Notes: a model not told the origin generated them from the sequence alone. Shown: positions 17,948-27,724, counted from the first letter of the stretch. The stretch: DNA of 64,000 nucleotides from RYN-230 sp963723595 (GCA_963723595.1 CAVRRQ010000010.1:992001-1056000); one strand, 5' to 3'. Numbers and translations: made by a program.

Positions 17948-18632
17948 ACGCGCCGCCCGTGGTCCGGATCATCGTCGCGGACGACCACCATGTCGTCCGC
18001 ACCGGATTCGCCGCCATGCTCGACACCCAGCCGGACTTCAGCGTCATCGGCACCGCCCGCGACGGGGGGGAGGCGGTGCGGCTCGGGCGTGAACTAGCTC
18101 CCGACGTCGTCCTGATGGACGTGCGCATGCCCGGCATGGACGGCATCGAGGCCACCAGGCAGCTGGCCGGCCCCGGCCCGGGCGGCCCGCGGATCCTCAT
18201 CCTGACCACCTTCGACCTGGACCAGTACGTCTACGACGCGCTGCGGGCCGGGGCCAGCGGATTCCTGCTCAAGGACGTCACCGCTGAGCGGCTCTTTGAC
18301 GCCGTGCGGGTGATCGCCGTCGGGGACGCGCTGCTCTCCCCCGGCGTCACCCGCCGCCTCATCAGCGAGTTCACCCGGCTCCGGCCCCCTCCGGACGCCC
18401 CGCCTGCTGCCGCTCTCGCCGGGCTCACCCCCGCGAGACGCAGGTTCTCCGGCTGGTAGCCGCAGGCCTGTCCAACGCGGAGATAGCCGCCCAGCTGGTC
18501 GTCACCGAAGAAACGGTCAAAACGCACGTCAGCCGCATGCTCAGCAAGCTCGGGCTGCGAGACCGGACGCAGGCAGTCGTCACCGCCTACGAAACCGGGC
18601 TGGTCGTGCCGCACTCGCGCAATCCCGGGTAG
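17944..18632 (+). pseudogene. NarL/LuxR-family response regulator, frameshifted before the HTH
   Basis: From GTG 17944 the receiver domain is intact: acidic pair DD in IIVADDHH, phospho-acceptor D59 in LMDVRMPG, and Lys in FLLKDVTAERLF. The frame then ends early (LTPARRRFSGW). The LuxR-type helix-turn-helix (ETQVLRLVAAGLSNAEIAAQ, VTEETVKTHVSRMLSKLGL) follows at once in another frame and ends at TAG 18630-18632. A single missing C in the five-C run at 18428-18432 explains it (CTCACCCC-CGCGAG). Unless this is a base-calling error, the regulator cannot bind DNA. Confidence 0.85.
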
Positions 18633-18751
18633 CCCGGGCCGGCCGGGTCACGGTCAGGCCAGTGACCGGTGAGCGGCCACGTGGCGTGAGGGCAACCGGC
18701 GATGCTTGCGTCCGGGGGCGGTTCAGCCCGGCGAACGGTTCGTTATTGTCC

Positions 18752-18937
18752 TCAGGGCAGCGAGCCTGCGGCGATCCAGCGCTGGACGATGGCTACGTGC
18801 TCCGGCAGCCAGGCGCCATCGCAGGGCATGGCCCCGGTGCTGAGCTGCCCGAGGATGGCATCCTGGTGCGCCCGCACGTCGTCGTATGACCAGAGATCGA
18901 AGGCTCTCAGCATGGACGTGCGGTCCTTCTCCCGGAA
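18752..18937 (-). pseudogene. 3' remnant of a small actinobacterial protein (FREKDR...MPCDGAW family)
   Basis: On the minus strand, 61 codons read FREKDRTSMLRAFDLWSYDD, AILGQLSTGAMPCDGAWLPE and IVQRWIAAGSLP before a stop. I recall this as the usual body of a small family that begins DIRPLFRE. Here the first few residues and start codon are missing; upstream in frame is a stop at 18947-18949. The codon bias and the intact C-terminus suggest recent loss. The lost edge meets the start of a different gene (18907-18996). Confidence 0.55.
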
Positions 18938-18996
18938 ACGACGAAGTCACCGTCGATGTCGGCGGTATACCGACCGCGCTGGATCTCCAAGACCAC
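18907..18996 (-). pseudogene. 5' remnant of a DUF4188-like gene fused to foreign sequence
   Basis: A GTG at 18996 has GAGGGGA just upstream and reads VVLEIQRGRYTADIDGDFVV. The stretch RYTADIDGDFVV is the conserved opening of DUF4188 (haem-dependent aldoxime-dehydratase/monooxygenase-like) proteins, which normally continue FLIGMR. Here it switches after DFVV into the antisense-frame of the neighbouring remnant and stops after 29 residues. A deletion that joined two genes near 18937-18945 explains both fragments. The DUF4188 call rests on a dozen residues. Confidence 0.45.
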
Positions 18997-19105
18997 TCCC
19001 CTCGCCGTGGGTACCTGGGAATGAGCATGCCCCTGGGAACACCGGCGCACGCCCGGGATCCCGGCCGCGACGGTGGCCGGACCGTGCCCTGGGCCGCTGA
19101 TCCGG

Positions 19106-19321
19106 CTACGGCAGGTAGAGGTGCAGCCCGGCGGGCATGTGGTCGCTCACGGCGATGGTGCCGTGGAACACCCCGTTGATGTAGGAGGCGACATTGGCCG
19201 GATAGGCGCCGCCGGGGCTGTGCTCGGCGGTGAGGCGCAGGATGGCGGACGGCTGGCATTTGTGCCCGCTGGCCAGTTCGGCGAGGGACATCTGGCCTCC
19301 GGTGGTGTGCTCGATCATCAT
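19106..19321 (-). CDS. Small LysM-like protein
   Basis: A 71-residue protein: SLAELASGHKCQPSAILRLT, then ANVASYINGVFHGTIAVSDH and a closing MPAGLHLYLP. The order (ElA-helix, PSAILRLT, PAG..LYLP) resembles the two-helix, two-strand LysM peptidoglycan-binding repeat, but there is no signal peptide, so a cytoplasmic role is possible. GGAG lies 5 bases before the ATG. It is divergent from the SRPBCC gene with a 72-base gap. Function is not known to me. Confidence 0.55.
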   Translation of the reverse strand: MMIEHTTGGQMSLAELASGHKCQPSAILRLTAEHSPGGAYPANVASYINGVFHGTIAVSDHMPAGLHLYLP

Positions 19322-19393
19322 GGCTCCTGCCTTGACGCGCTGGGCTTGTCCGGCGTGCGCGGTGGTGTGGCCGGGCCAGCTTATGCTCGTCGT

Positions 19394-19864
19394 GTGCGAG
19401 GCTCAGTGACGGTCCACATGGCCGCTCCCCCCGGGCGGGTCTGGGACCTGGTGGCCGATATCACCCGTATCGGGGAGTTCAGCCCGGAGACGTTCGAGGC
19501 GGAATGGCTGGACGGCGCCGCGGGTCCCGGCGCCGGGGTGCGTTTCCGCGGTCACGTCCGGCGTAACGGCCGGGGGCCGGTCTACTGGACCACCTGCACC
19601 GTGACCGCCAGCGACCCGGGACGCGAGTTCGCCTTCAGCGTGGCCGGGCCGGGCGGCGTGACCGTGAATACCTGGCGCTATGAGCTGCGCCCCGCCGCTG
19701 TGGGCACCGACGTCACGGAGTCGTTCGAGCTGCCCGGCATGCTGGGCACCCGGCTGTACTGGATGCTGGCCGGGCGGGCACGGCGGCGCACGAACCTGGA
19801 CGGAATGCGCGTCACCCTGGAGAGGATCAGGGCGGCCGCCGAAGCCGCTGACCCGCCGGAGTGA
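19394..19864 (+). CDS. SRPBCC family protein
   Basis: A 156-residue START-like protein. SVTVHMAAPPGRVWDLVADITRIGEFSPE opens the helix-grip fold, and the central strands (GARFRGHVRRNG-like GVRFRGHVRRNG, WTTCTVTASDPGREFAF, WRYELRP) and the long C-terminal helix (TNLDGMRVTLERIRAAAEA) complete it. The family binds hydrophobic ligands or acts in polyketide cyclisation. The ligand here is unknown. GTG 19394 or GTG 19406 may be the start. Confidence 0.8.
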   Translation: MRGSVTVHMAAPPGRVWDLVADITRIGEFSPETFEAEWLDGAAGPGAGVRFRGHVRRNGRGPVYWTTCTVTASDPGREFAFSVAGPGGVTVNTWRYELRPAAVGTDVTESFELPGMLGTRLYWMLAGRARRRTNLDGMRVTLERIRAAAEAADPPE

Positions 19865-19900
19865 TCCGCCCGGTGGCCGGCCAGGCCAGGCCTGCTCCCC

Positions 19901-20674
19901 TCACCCCGGCGTGGGCGCCGTGTAGTGCCGGATGTAGTCGATCAGCATGGTCCGCGGGAAGGCCAGCGAGCTGTCCGGGTTTCCCGGCCAGGTCCCGCCA
20001 ACGGCCACGTTGAGCACCAGGAAGAAATCGTGGTCGAAGACCCAGGTCCTCCGCCGTGGCAGGTCGCCCGGCGCCACCGCGGCGTACTGCTGCCCGTCGA
20101 GGTACCAGCGGATCCCGCCGGGTTCCCAGGCGACGGAGTACACGTGGAAGCCGTCCGCGAGGCTGGCGCGGGCGCGATGCGATGCGTGGATGCCGCGGGC
20201 CCCCGAGTACCCAGGCCCGTGCACGGTGGCATGCGCGAGCGCGGGATCGTGGCCGACGATTTCCATCACGTCGATCTCACCGCACTGCGGCCACCCGACC
20301 GTGCCGATGTCCTGGCCGAGCAGCCAGAACGCGGGCCAGATGCCACGGCCCGCGGGGATCTGGATCCGCGCTTCCACCAGCCCGTAGCGCAGCGGCATCC
20401 GGTCCTTGCTGATCAGCCGGGCCGAGGTGAACCCGGACCCGCCGTAGCCGCTCTCGCCCAGGCCGGGGTCCAGCCGCCGCGCGACGATGGCGAGGTGGCC
20501 GGCCCCGTCGAGGAACGCGTTCTCGCCGGTATCGGTGTAGTACTGCAGCTCCTCGTTGCCCCACCCGCCCGCCCCGGTCTCCATCCGCCAGGTGGCCGGA
20601 TCGGGTGGCGAGCCCGCCTCCCCGTCGAACTCATCCGACCAGGCCAGAGACCATCCCGGCGTGCGATCGCTCAT
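19901..20674 (-). CDS. Glycoside hydrolase family 16
   Basis: A 257-residue GH16 enzyme of the laminarinase branch. The catalytic strand CGEIDVMEIVG gives nucleophile E133, assisting D135 and acid/base E138. Substrate-cleft segments are GNEELQYYTDTGENAF near the start, PAFWLLGQD and FHVYSVAWEPGGIRWYLDG. It should cleave beta-1,3-glucans by a retaining mechanism. The start at ATG 20674 has GGGAGG close upstream. No signal peptide is present, although most GH16 enzymes are secreted; the upstream in-frame extension also lacks one. Confidence 0.88.
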   Translation of the reverse strand: MSDRTPGWSLAWSDEFDGEAGSPPDPATWRMETGAGGWGNEELQYYTDTGENAFLDGAGHLAIVARRLDPGLGESGYGGSGFTSARLISKDRMPLRYGLVEARIQIPAGRGIWPAFWLLGQDIGTVGWPQCGEIDVMEIVGHDPALAHATVHGPGYSGARGIHASHRARASLADGFHVYSVAWEPGGIRWYLDGQQYAAVAPGDLPRRRTWVFDHDFFLVLNVAVGGTWPGNPDSSLAFPRTMLIDYIRHYTAPTPG

Positions 20675-20809
20675 TCCCGCCTCCCGTTTGGCCGATCCGC
20701 CGGTCATGGGTGACCGCGGACGCGGTTGCCCGCGCACGTGCGGCTGTCACACATGGCCAGGCCTCCGGGTCATGGAGGGGTAACCCGCAAGGACCGCGAG
20801 GAGATCATC

Positions 20810-21281
20810 ATGGACCCCCGTCTCAACTTCTACGGCAATACCGTGGCGTCGAGATTCGCGAAGTACATCAACTCCGCCGGCTCAGTCGTGTCCGAATCGG
20901 CCTTGCCGGCCGCGACGCAGGAGCTGGTGAAGATCCGGGCCAGCCAGATCAACGGCTGCGCCGCCTGCACCGACATGCACACGAAAGACGCCACTCACGC
21001 TGGGGAAATCCCCGCGCGGCTCAACCTGATCGCCGCGTGGCGCGAGGCCACAGTTTTCACCGAGGCGGAGCGGGCCGCCCTGGAGCTCACCGAGCAGGGC
21101 ACCCGTATCGCCGACGCCGCCGGGGGCGTGACCGACGACGCCTGGGCGAACGGGGCCAAGCACTACGACGAAGACCAGCTCGCGGCGCTGGTGTCTCTCA
21201 TCGCCCTCATCAACGCCTACAACCGCGTGAACGTCATCACCCAGGCAGCCCGCCGGGGACTACCAGCCTGGCCAGTGGTGA
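20810..21281 (+). CDS. Carboxymuconolactone decarboxylase/AhpD-like protein, frameshift at the C-terminus
   Basis: About 157 residues. MDPRLNFYGNTVASRFAKYI is followed by VKIRASQINGCAACTDMHTKDA, the AhpD-like CxxC (CAAC) with the adjacent His, so it is probably a thiol peroxidase or disulfide reductase. Near the end, INAYNRVNVITQ is followed by an extra G in CAGGCAGCC (about 21244). Skipping it gives QPAGDYQPGQW and a stop at 21279-21281, the usual family end. Read straight through, the protein runs on for 50 unrelated residues. GAGGAG precedes the ATG. The catalytic part is unaffected. Confidence 0.82.
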
Positions 21282-21396
21282 CCCGTCGCAACCATGGGCT
21301 CAGGGAGGGCGCCTGGATGCCCGGCGAAGGCCTGGCGCTTCCTTGCATACAGTGGCAGTACTTCTCCTGCCCGCGATCGAAGGGACGTGCACGCCC

Positions 21397-22739
21397 GTGG
21401 GTCACACGGCCACAGAGCAGGCCGGTTCCGGCGGCCTGACAGCGACCGAGCACCGTCTGGACAACGGTCTGCGCCTGGTGCTCTCCGAGGACCACCTGAC
21501 TCCGGTCGCCGCGGTCTGCCTCTGGTACGACGTCGGCTCGCGGCACGAGGTCGAGGGCCGCACCGGCCTGGCCCACCTGTTCGAGCACCTGATGTTCCAG
21601 GGCTCGGCCAGGTCCAGGGCAACGGCCACTTCGAGCTGGTCCAGGGCGCCGGCGGCTCGCTCAACGGCACGACGAGCTTCGAGCGCACCAACTACTTCGA
21701 GACCATGCCCGCCCACCAGCTGGAGCTGGCGCTCTGGCTGGAGGCGGACCGGATGGGCTCGCTGCTGGCCGCGCTCGACGAGGAGTCGCTGGACAACCAG
21801 CGTGACGTGGTCAAGAACGAGCGCCGGCAGCGCTACGACAACGTGCCCTACGGCACCGCCTTCGAGCGGCTGGCCGCGCTGGCCTACCCCGAGGGCCACC
21901 CGTACCACCACACGCCCATCGGCTCGATGGCCGACCTGGACGCGGCGACGCTGGAGGACGCGCGCGCGTTCTTCCGCACCAACTACGCGCCCAACAACGC
22001 GGTCCTGGCGGTCGTCGGCGACATCGACCCGGAGCAGACGCTCGCCTGGGTCGAGAAGTACTTCGGCTCCATCCCGTCCCACGACGGCAAGTCCGCCGCG
22101 CGACGGCACGCTCCCCGACTCATCGGCGCGGAGCTGCGCAGGACATCGGGAGGAGGTCCCGGCGCGCGCGCTGATGGCCGCCTACCGGCTGCCGCAGGAC
22201 GGCACGCGCGAGTGCGACGCGGCCGACCTGGCGCTGACCGTGCTCGGCGGCGGCGATGTCGTCCCGGCTGTACAACCGGCTGGTCCGGCGCGACCGCACC
22301 GCCGTCCGGCCGGCTTCGGGCTGCTGCGGCTGGCCGGTGCCCCCTCGCTGGGCTGGCTGGACGTAAGGCCTCCGGCGGCGCCGAGATCGGCGCAGATCGA
22401 GGCCGCCGTCGACGAGGAGCTGGCGCGGTTCGGCGAGGAGGCGCCGACGGCGGAGGAGATGGAGCGGGCGCAGGCCCAGATGGAACGCGAGTGGCTGGAC
22501 CGGCTCACCACGGTCGCCGGCCGGGCCGACGAGCTGTGCCGCTACGCGGTGCTGTTCGGCGACCCGCAGCTCGCGTTCACCGCTCACGGGTCCTGGACGT
22601 CACCGCCGAGGAGGTCCGGGCGGTGGCCGCGGCGCGGCTGCGCCCCGACAACCGGGCGGTCGCTGACCTACGAGCCGCCGGCCGGCGCCGCGGCGGACAG
22701 GCCGCCGGCAGCGACGAGCAGGAAGGGGCCGGACGGTGA
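21397..22739 (+). pseudogene. M16 family zinc metallopeptidase, first copy, multiply frameshifted
   Basis: From GTG 21397 the frame reads through GLTATEHRLDNGLRLVLSED and the zinc motif HLFEH in LAHLFEHLMFQG, then jumps frame (about 21605) into GNGHFELVQGAGGSLNGTTS and the long N-terminal domain. It jumps again near 22130-22145 (EEVPARALMAAYRLPQDG), near 22255 and near 22370, and ends SDEQEGAGR at TGA 22737. Together the frames give an almost complete pitrilysin-like domain of about 445 residues. At least five indels make it non-functional as read. Few amino-acid substitutions are apparent. Confidence 0.78.
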
Positions 22740-24115
22740 CCGACGCCGCCGTGACCATGGACTTCCACCCGCAGCCGCCGCCGGGCAGCCGAAGCCCTGG
22801 GCGTTCCCCGCGCCCGAGCGCGGCGCCCTGGCCAACGGGCTGACCGTGCTGCGCTGCGACCGGCCCGGCCAGCAGGTGGTGGCCGTGGAGGTCTGCTGGA
22901 CGCCCGCTCGCCGCCGAGCCCGACGGGCTGGACGGGATCGCCACGATCATGGTCGCGCGCTGTCCGAGGGCACCGGCCAGCACACCGCCGAGGAGTTCGC
23001 CGCCGAGCTGGAGCGCTGCGGCGCGACGCTCGGACGCGCACGCCGACTACCTGGGCGCGCGCGTCTCGCTGGAGGTTCCCGCCTCCCGCCTGCAGCGGGC
23101 GCTGGGGCTGCTGGCCGAGGCGCTGCGCGCGCCCGCGTTCGCCGGCCACGAGATCGAGCGGCTGGTGCGCAACCGGCTGGACGAGATCCTGCTCGAGCTG
23201 GCCAACCCCGGCCGGCGGGCCGCCAGGCAGCTATCGCACGAGCTGTTCCCGGCGTCCGTCGCGGCTGTCCCGGCCGCGCACGGGCACCGAGGACACCGTC
23301 GCGCGGATCGACGCGGCGGCCGTGCGCGCGCTTCTACAAGGCGCACGTGCGGCCCGCCACCGCGACCGCGGTCATCGTCGGCGACCTGCGGCATCGACCT
23401 GGACGCGGTGCTGGCCGCCACGCTCGGCGGCTGGACCGGCGACGCCGCCGAGCCGCTCCCACGCCGCCGGTCACCGCCGACGACACCGGCCGGGTGGTCA
23501 TCTGGACCGGCCGGCGCCGTCCAGACCCAGCTGCTCATCGGGCGGATCGGCCCGGACCGGCACGACCCGGTCTGGCCGGCGCAGATGCTCGGCATGTACT
23601 GCCTGGGCGGCACGCTCACCTCCCGGCTGGACCGGGTGCTGCGCGAGGAGAAGGGCTACACCTACGGGGTGCGGGCCTTCGCCCAGCCGCTGCGGTCGCG
23701 CCCCGCGCGCGGACGGCGCGACGGGCGCGTCGGTGCTGGCCATCAGCGGCTCGGTGGACACTGCGTCCACCGGTCCCGCGCTCGCTGACCTGTGGACGGT
23801 GCTGCGCACCCTGGCCGCGGAGGGGCTGACCGAGGCGGAGCGCGAACGGCCGTGCAGAACCTGGTCGGTGTCGCGCCGCTGAGGTACGAGACGGCCGCGT
23901 CGGTCGCGGGCAGCTGGCGGACCAGGTGAGCAGCAGCTGCCGGACGACTACCAGGCGTAGTTGTACGCGCGCCTGGCCGAGACTGATACCGCCGCGGCAA
24001 CGGCCGCGGCTGGCGGCGTTCCCGGCGGACCGCCTGGTCACATCCTGGTCGGCGACGCATCCGGATCGAGCGCCCCGGCGAGGCCCTTGGCACGGTGAGG
24101 TCACCGTCGTCACAG
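22736..24115 (+). pseudogene. M16 family peptidase-like protein, second copy, multiply frameshifted
   Basis: GTG 22736 overlaps the first copy's stop (GTGA). Pieces in three frames give a second M16 protein: PKPWAFPAPERGALANGLTV, SEGTGQHTAEEFAAELERCG, ADYLGARVSLEVPASRLQRA, REEKGYTYGVRAFAQPLRSR (the R/Y motif of the non-catalytic partner), then SVLAISGSVDTASTGPALAD and AAFPADRLVT near the end. A TAG at 23957-23959 replaces a sense codon. No HxxEH is seen, as expected for the inactive subunit of a PqqF/YmxG-like pair. The end is approximate (EVTVVTG near 24115). Confidence 0.72.
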
Positions 24116-24296
24116 GCCGGACCCCCGCCAATGATTCTGTCGGCGGCCGCCGGGGGCCGCCCGCGGCACCCATTCGCCGGATTGCCACTATGGCTTCTAT
24201 CCGGGTTAGACCGTATTGTCGTCCGGAGACCGTCCGCAGTGCCCCTGTAGCCAATGCAGCTTCGCGTCGCGGTTCCACTACGACGGGAGAACAGAG

Positions 24297-25748
24297 ATGC
24301 CAGACCGCCGCGCGACCGCCGTCCCGGGAACTGCACCGGTGGCGCCGGACCGGCTCGAGCCGGATGCGATCGGGGTCACCCAGGACACGGTCATCGGCAT
24401 GGCCAACGCTGCCCCGTCGGTATCGGTAGGGCTGACACTGGCCGGGCTCGCGGCAGCGACCGCCTATGCCTCCGGGCCAATCATTCTCCTGACCGCGATT
24501 CCCATGCTCATCGTCGCCAATGCCTACCGCCGGCTGAATCTGTGGAACGCCAACTGCGGTGCTTCCTTCGAGTGGGTCGGCCGCGCGATTAACCCGTACT
24601 TAGGCTTCATGACCGGCTGGCTGATGATCGCCGGCAGTCTCGTCGGCGCTATCTCCGGCGTGGTGGTTCTAGCTCCGTCGGTTCTCGCCGTATTCGGCGC
24701 CAACTCCACCAGCACTTGGCCGAATATCTTTATCAGCACTGCCGTCATCCTGGTCATGCTGGCCATCGCCATCGTCGGCATCCGGATCACGGCGCGCACC
24801 CAGGTCAGCCTGGGACTGGTCGAGTACGTGATCCTCATCGGCTTCGCGATCGCGGGCCTGGTGGCCGTGCTCGGCCACCATCATGGCACCTTCCCTATCA
24901 CCAGGGGCTGGTTTAGCGTTTCCGGAATCGGCGGGCATGGCAGTCTCGCGGCCGGTTTTCTCATTGCGGTATTCATGTACACCGGCTGGGACGCTACCGT
25001 GTACGTCAATGAGGAAGTAACACACCGGCGTGCCAACCCAGGCAGAGCCGCCGTCATGGCGGTCGCCCTCCTCGCCATCATCTTCACCGTTTCGGAAGTG
25101 GGCCTGCAGGGAGTAGTGTCGCCAGCCAGGCTCCAAGCCAACTCGGCCTCGGCCCTCGTTTATGTCGGCCAGGCACTGGGCGGCGGCGGGTGGGCTAAGG
25201 TCATTGCGCTTTCCCTGGCGCTGTCGGTGATCGCCTCTACTGGAACCGCCATCGTGATCATCGCCCGGATGGCTTACGGGATGGCACGCCACCGGGTGCT
25301 GCCATTGTTCCTCAGCAACGTGCACCCCCGCTTCTCCACCCCCGCCGCCGCCAGTATCGTCGTCGGCGTGGTACTTATCGTGGCCACCTGGATCTATCTG
25401 CTCTCCAGTTCAATCGCGAACGTCTTCACCCAGCTGATCGACGTGACCGGCCTGCTCTACGCGGCCTTCTACGTCCTCACCACGATCGCCGCGATGGTCT
25501 ACTACCGGCACCGGCTCATCAGCAACCCCTGGGACGCGGTGCTCGTCGGCCTGCTTCCCATCGCTGCCGCCGGATTCCTGGTCTGGATCCTGGTCAAGTC
25601 GCTGCAAGCCGCACCAGCGTCGCAGATCTGGTCGCTCGTCGGCATCGTCGGTGTCGGCTTCATCCTGATGTTCGCCGCGCGGTTCGTGCTGCGGTCGCCG
25701 TTCTTCCAGATTCCCCGCGAGAGCGCCCCCAGGGACCCTGGCCGTTGA
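24297..25748 (+). CDS. APC family amino-acid/polyamine permease
   Basis: A 483-residue transporter with about 12 helices. The N-terminal region (DTVIGMANAAPSVSVGLTLAG) matches helix 1 of the APC fold, with GASFEWVGRAINPYLGFMTG and the YTGWDATVYVNEEV region further on. It likely carries amino acids or amines; the specificity is not readable. GGGAGA lies 7 bases before ATG 24297. The DNA is somewhat lower in GC than its neighbours. The 180 bases upstream hold the tail of the M16 remnant and probably the promoter. Confidence 0.9.
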   Translation: MPDRRATAVPGTAPVAPDRLEPDAIGVTQDTVIGMANAAPSVSVGLTLAGLAAATAYASGPIILLTAIPMLIVANAYRRLNLWNANCGASFEWVGRAINPYLGFMTGWLMIAGSLVGAISGVVVLAPSVLAVFGANSTSTWPNIFISTAVILVMLAIAIVGIRITARTQVSLGLVEYVILIGFAIAGLVAVLGHHHGTFPITRGWFSVSGIGGHGSLAAGFLIAVFMYTGWDATVYVNEEVTHRRANPGRAAVMAVALLAIIFTVSEVGLQGVVSPARLQANSASALVYVGQALGGGGWAKVIALSLALSVIASTGTAIVIIARMAYGMARHRVLPLFLSNVHPRFSTPAAASIVVGVVLIVATWIYLLSSSIANVFTQLIDVTGLLYAAFYVLTTIAAMVYYRHRLISNPWDAVLVGLLPIAAAGFLVWILVKSLQAAPASQIWSLVGIVGVGFILMFAARFVLRSPFFQIPRESAPRDPGR

Positions 25749-25796
25749 ACAACCGCATGGCACTCCTTACCCTGGGCCGGATGCCCAGGAAAGGTG

Positions 25797-27050
25797 ATGC
25801 GGATGGGCGAGCTCAAGACCGAGGCCGAGCCGGCCGAGGTAGGCCTGGATGCGGACCGGCTGCAGCGGATCGGCCGGCACTTCGCCCGCTACGTCAACGA
25901 CGGCAGGCTGCCCGGCTGGCTGATCACGGTGAGCAGGCACGGCCGCCTGGCGTACGTATCGGGCTACGGATCCCGCGACGTCAAGGCCGGCCTGCCTGCC
26001 AGTACGGACACGGTGTGGCGCATCTACTCGATGACCAAGCCGATCACCTCGGTGGCGGCGATGATGCTGTACGAAGAGGGCGGATTCGAACTCACCGATC
26101 CGGTCAGCTCGTTCATCCCTTCGTTCGCCGACGTCAGGGTGTACGCCGGAGGCTCGGACCTGCGGCAGGTCACCGTGGCTGCCACCGAGCCGGTGCGGAT
26201 CTGGCACCTGCTCACCCATACCGCGGGCCTGACGTACGGGTTCCACCGGGTACATCCGGTGGACGCCATGTACCGGGCCGCCGGGTTCGAATGGTCCGCA
26301 CCCCCTGGCGTGGACCTAGCGCAGGCGTGCGACATCTGGGCGGGCATACCGCTGCTCTTCCAGCCCGGCACGGAGTGGAACTACTCGATGGCGACCGACG
26401 TGCTCGGCCGGGTGATCGAGGTCGTCTCCGGGCAGCGGCTCGACGAGTTCCTCGCGGCGAGGATCCTGCGCCCGCTCGGCATGACCGACACCGGCTTTTA
26501 CGCCGGGGAAACCCAGCTGCCCCGGCTGGCCGCCCTGTACACGCCAGGGACCGGCGGCACCGCGGCCAGGCTCGACACCCTGGGCGACGCCGCCCGCCAC
26601 CAGCCGGCTCTGCTCGGCGGAGGCGGCGGCCTGGTCTCGACCGCCGCGGACTACCACCAGTTCACCCAGATGCTGCTGCACCGAGCGGACAGCCCGGCCG
26701 GGGAACTGGACGGCACGCGGCTGCTGAGCCCGCGCACGGTCGGCTACATGACCCGTAATCACCTTCCCGGCGGCCTTGACCTGCAGACCTTCGGCAGGCC
26801 GCTGTACGCCGAATCCCCGTTCCGCGGGGTCGGCTTCGGGCTCGGCCTGGCCGTCGTCCTCGACCCCGTGCCAGGCAAGGTGCTGTGTTCCGCGGGCGAG
26901 CTGTCGTGGGGCGGCGCGGCCAGCACAACCTTCTGGATCGACCCGGCGGAAGAGCTGACCGTCTCGTTCTTTACCCAGCTGCTTCCATCCAGCGCCCATC
27001 CCATCCGCCCGCAGCTGCGCCAGCTGGTCTACCAGGCACTGGCCGGCTAG
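25797..27050 (+). CDS. Serine hydrolase, class C beta-lactamase family
   Basis: A 417-residue protein of the beta-lactamase/esterase family. The catalytic SxxK is SMTK at S78-K81 (IYSMTKPITSVAAMML), and the second motif is Tyr in WNYSMATDVLGR. LLTHTAGLTYGF is the usual preceding segment. There is no signal peptide, so it is probably a cytoplasmic esterase or amidase (EstB-like), not a penicillin-binding enzyme. ATG 25797 or 25803 may be the start; AGGAAAGG precedes both. Confidence 0.87.
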   Translation: MRMGELKTEAEPAEVGLDADRLQRIGRHFARYVNDGRLPGWLITVSRHGRLAYVSGYGSRDVKAGLPASTDTVWRIYSMTKPITSVAAMMLYEEGGFELTDPVSSFIPSFADVRVYAGGSDLRQVTVAATEPVRIWHLLTHTAGLTYGFHRVHPVDAMYRAAGFEWSAPPGVDLAQACDIWAGIPLLFQPGTEWNYSMATDVLGRVIEVVSGQRLDEFLAARILRPLGMTDTGFYAGETQLPRLAALYTPGTGGTAARLDTLGDAARHQPALLGGGGGLVSTAADYHQFTQMLLHRADSPAGELDGTRLLSPRTVGYMTRNHLPGGLDLQTFGRPLYAESPFRGVGFGLGLAVVLDPVPGKVLCSAGELSWGGAASTTFWIDPAEELTVSFFTQLLPSSAHPIRPQLRQLVYQALAG

Positions 27051-27199
27051 CCAGGTCAGTGGCGAGCACGGCCTGCCCGGCGGATCTGGCCGACCCCGGC
27101 ACATCTGCGGTCCTCGGCTGGTGTCGGCCGGCCCGGGCCCGGGGATGATCGCGGTCGTACGTTCTTCTCCCGGGTCACAACGACAGAAAGAAGCTTCGG

Positions 27200-27646
27200 A
27201 TGACGTCAAAAACGGCTTTCTCCGCTGAGGAATGGAAGGTGGTGCTCGAGGGCCCACCGAGCGCGGGCATGATCGTGGTGACCGCGGCGCGCGGGGGGAT
27301 GATCCGCGAGTCCATCGCGATGTCGAAGGCCTACGTCGAAGCCCGCGCCCAGCATGGTGAGAGCGAGCTTCTCGACGAGATCGTCGCGGCGAAGCCCGCG
27401 GCAGATCACACGAGGTACCACTCTGCCGCCGAACTCAGGGAGAACGGGCTGAAGCACCTCCGCGATGCGACGGCACTGCTCGAGAGCAAGGCGACGGCTG
27501 AGGAACTCGGCGATTACCGGCGCTTCGTCCTGGCCCTCGCAGGCAAGGTCGCGGCAGCACACAAGGAGGAAGGGCAGACCGTGAGCCCAGCCGAGGCCGA
27601 GGCCATCCAGGAAATCACGGCAGCGCTCGAAACCACCAGCTCCTGA
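27200..27646 (+). CDS. Conserved hypothetical protein
   Basis: A 148-residue soluble protein. It opens FSAEEWKVVLEGPPSAGMIV and continues ESELLDEIVAAKPAADHTRY, ENGLKHLRDATALLESKATA and EELGDYRRFVLALAGKVAAA. I recognise the pattern as a conserved actinobacterial family of unknown function, largely helical, with no Cys pair or metal motif. The start is ATG 27200, with AGAAAGAAG about 8 bases upstream. It stands alone between the hydrolase and the dehydrogenase. Confidence 0.7.
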   Translation: MTSKTAFSAEEWKVVLEGPPSAGMIVVTAARGGMIRESIAMSKAYVEARAQHGESELLDEIVAAKPAADHTRYHSAAELRENGLKHLRDATALLESKATAEELGDYRRFVLALAGKVAAAHKEEGQTVSPAEAEAIQEITAALETTSS

Positions 27647-27724
27647 CCGGCGGCACCCGTACCGGGCGTGAGCACGGGACCCGCGCATGATTTCCTGGGG
27701 TCAGCCTCAAGCAAGGGAGCGCGC

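Noticed and set aside
26281..26300. GGTTCGAAT motif resembling a tRNA T-loop
   Set aside because: It lies inside the serine hydrolase gene and the flanks cannot form a T-arm or a cloverleaf. A similar motif near 28960 also fails to pair.
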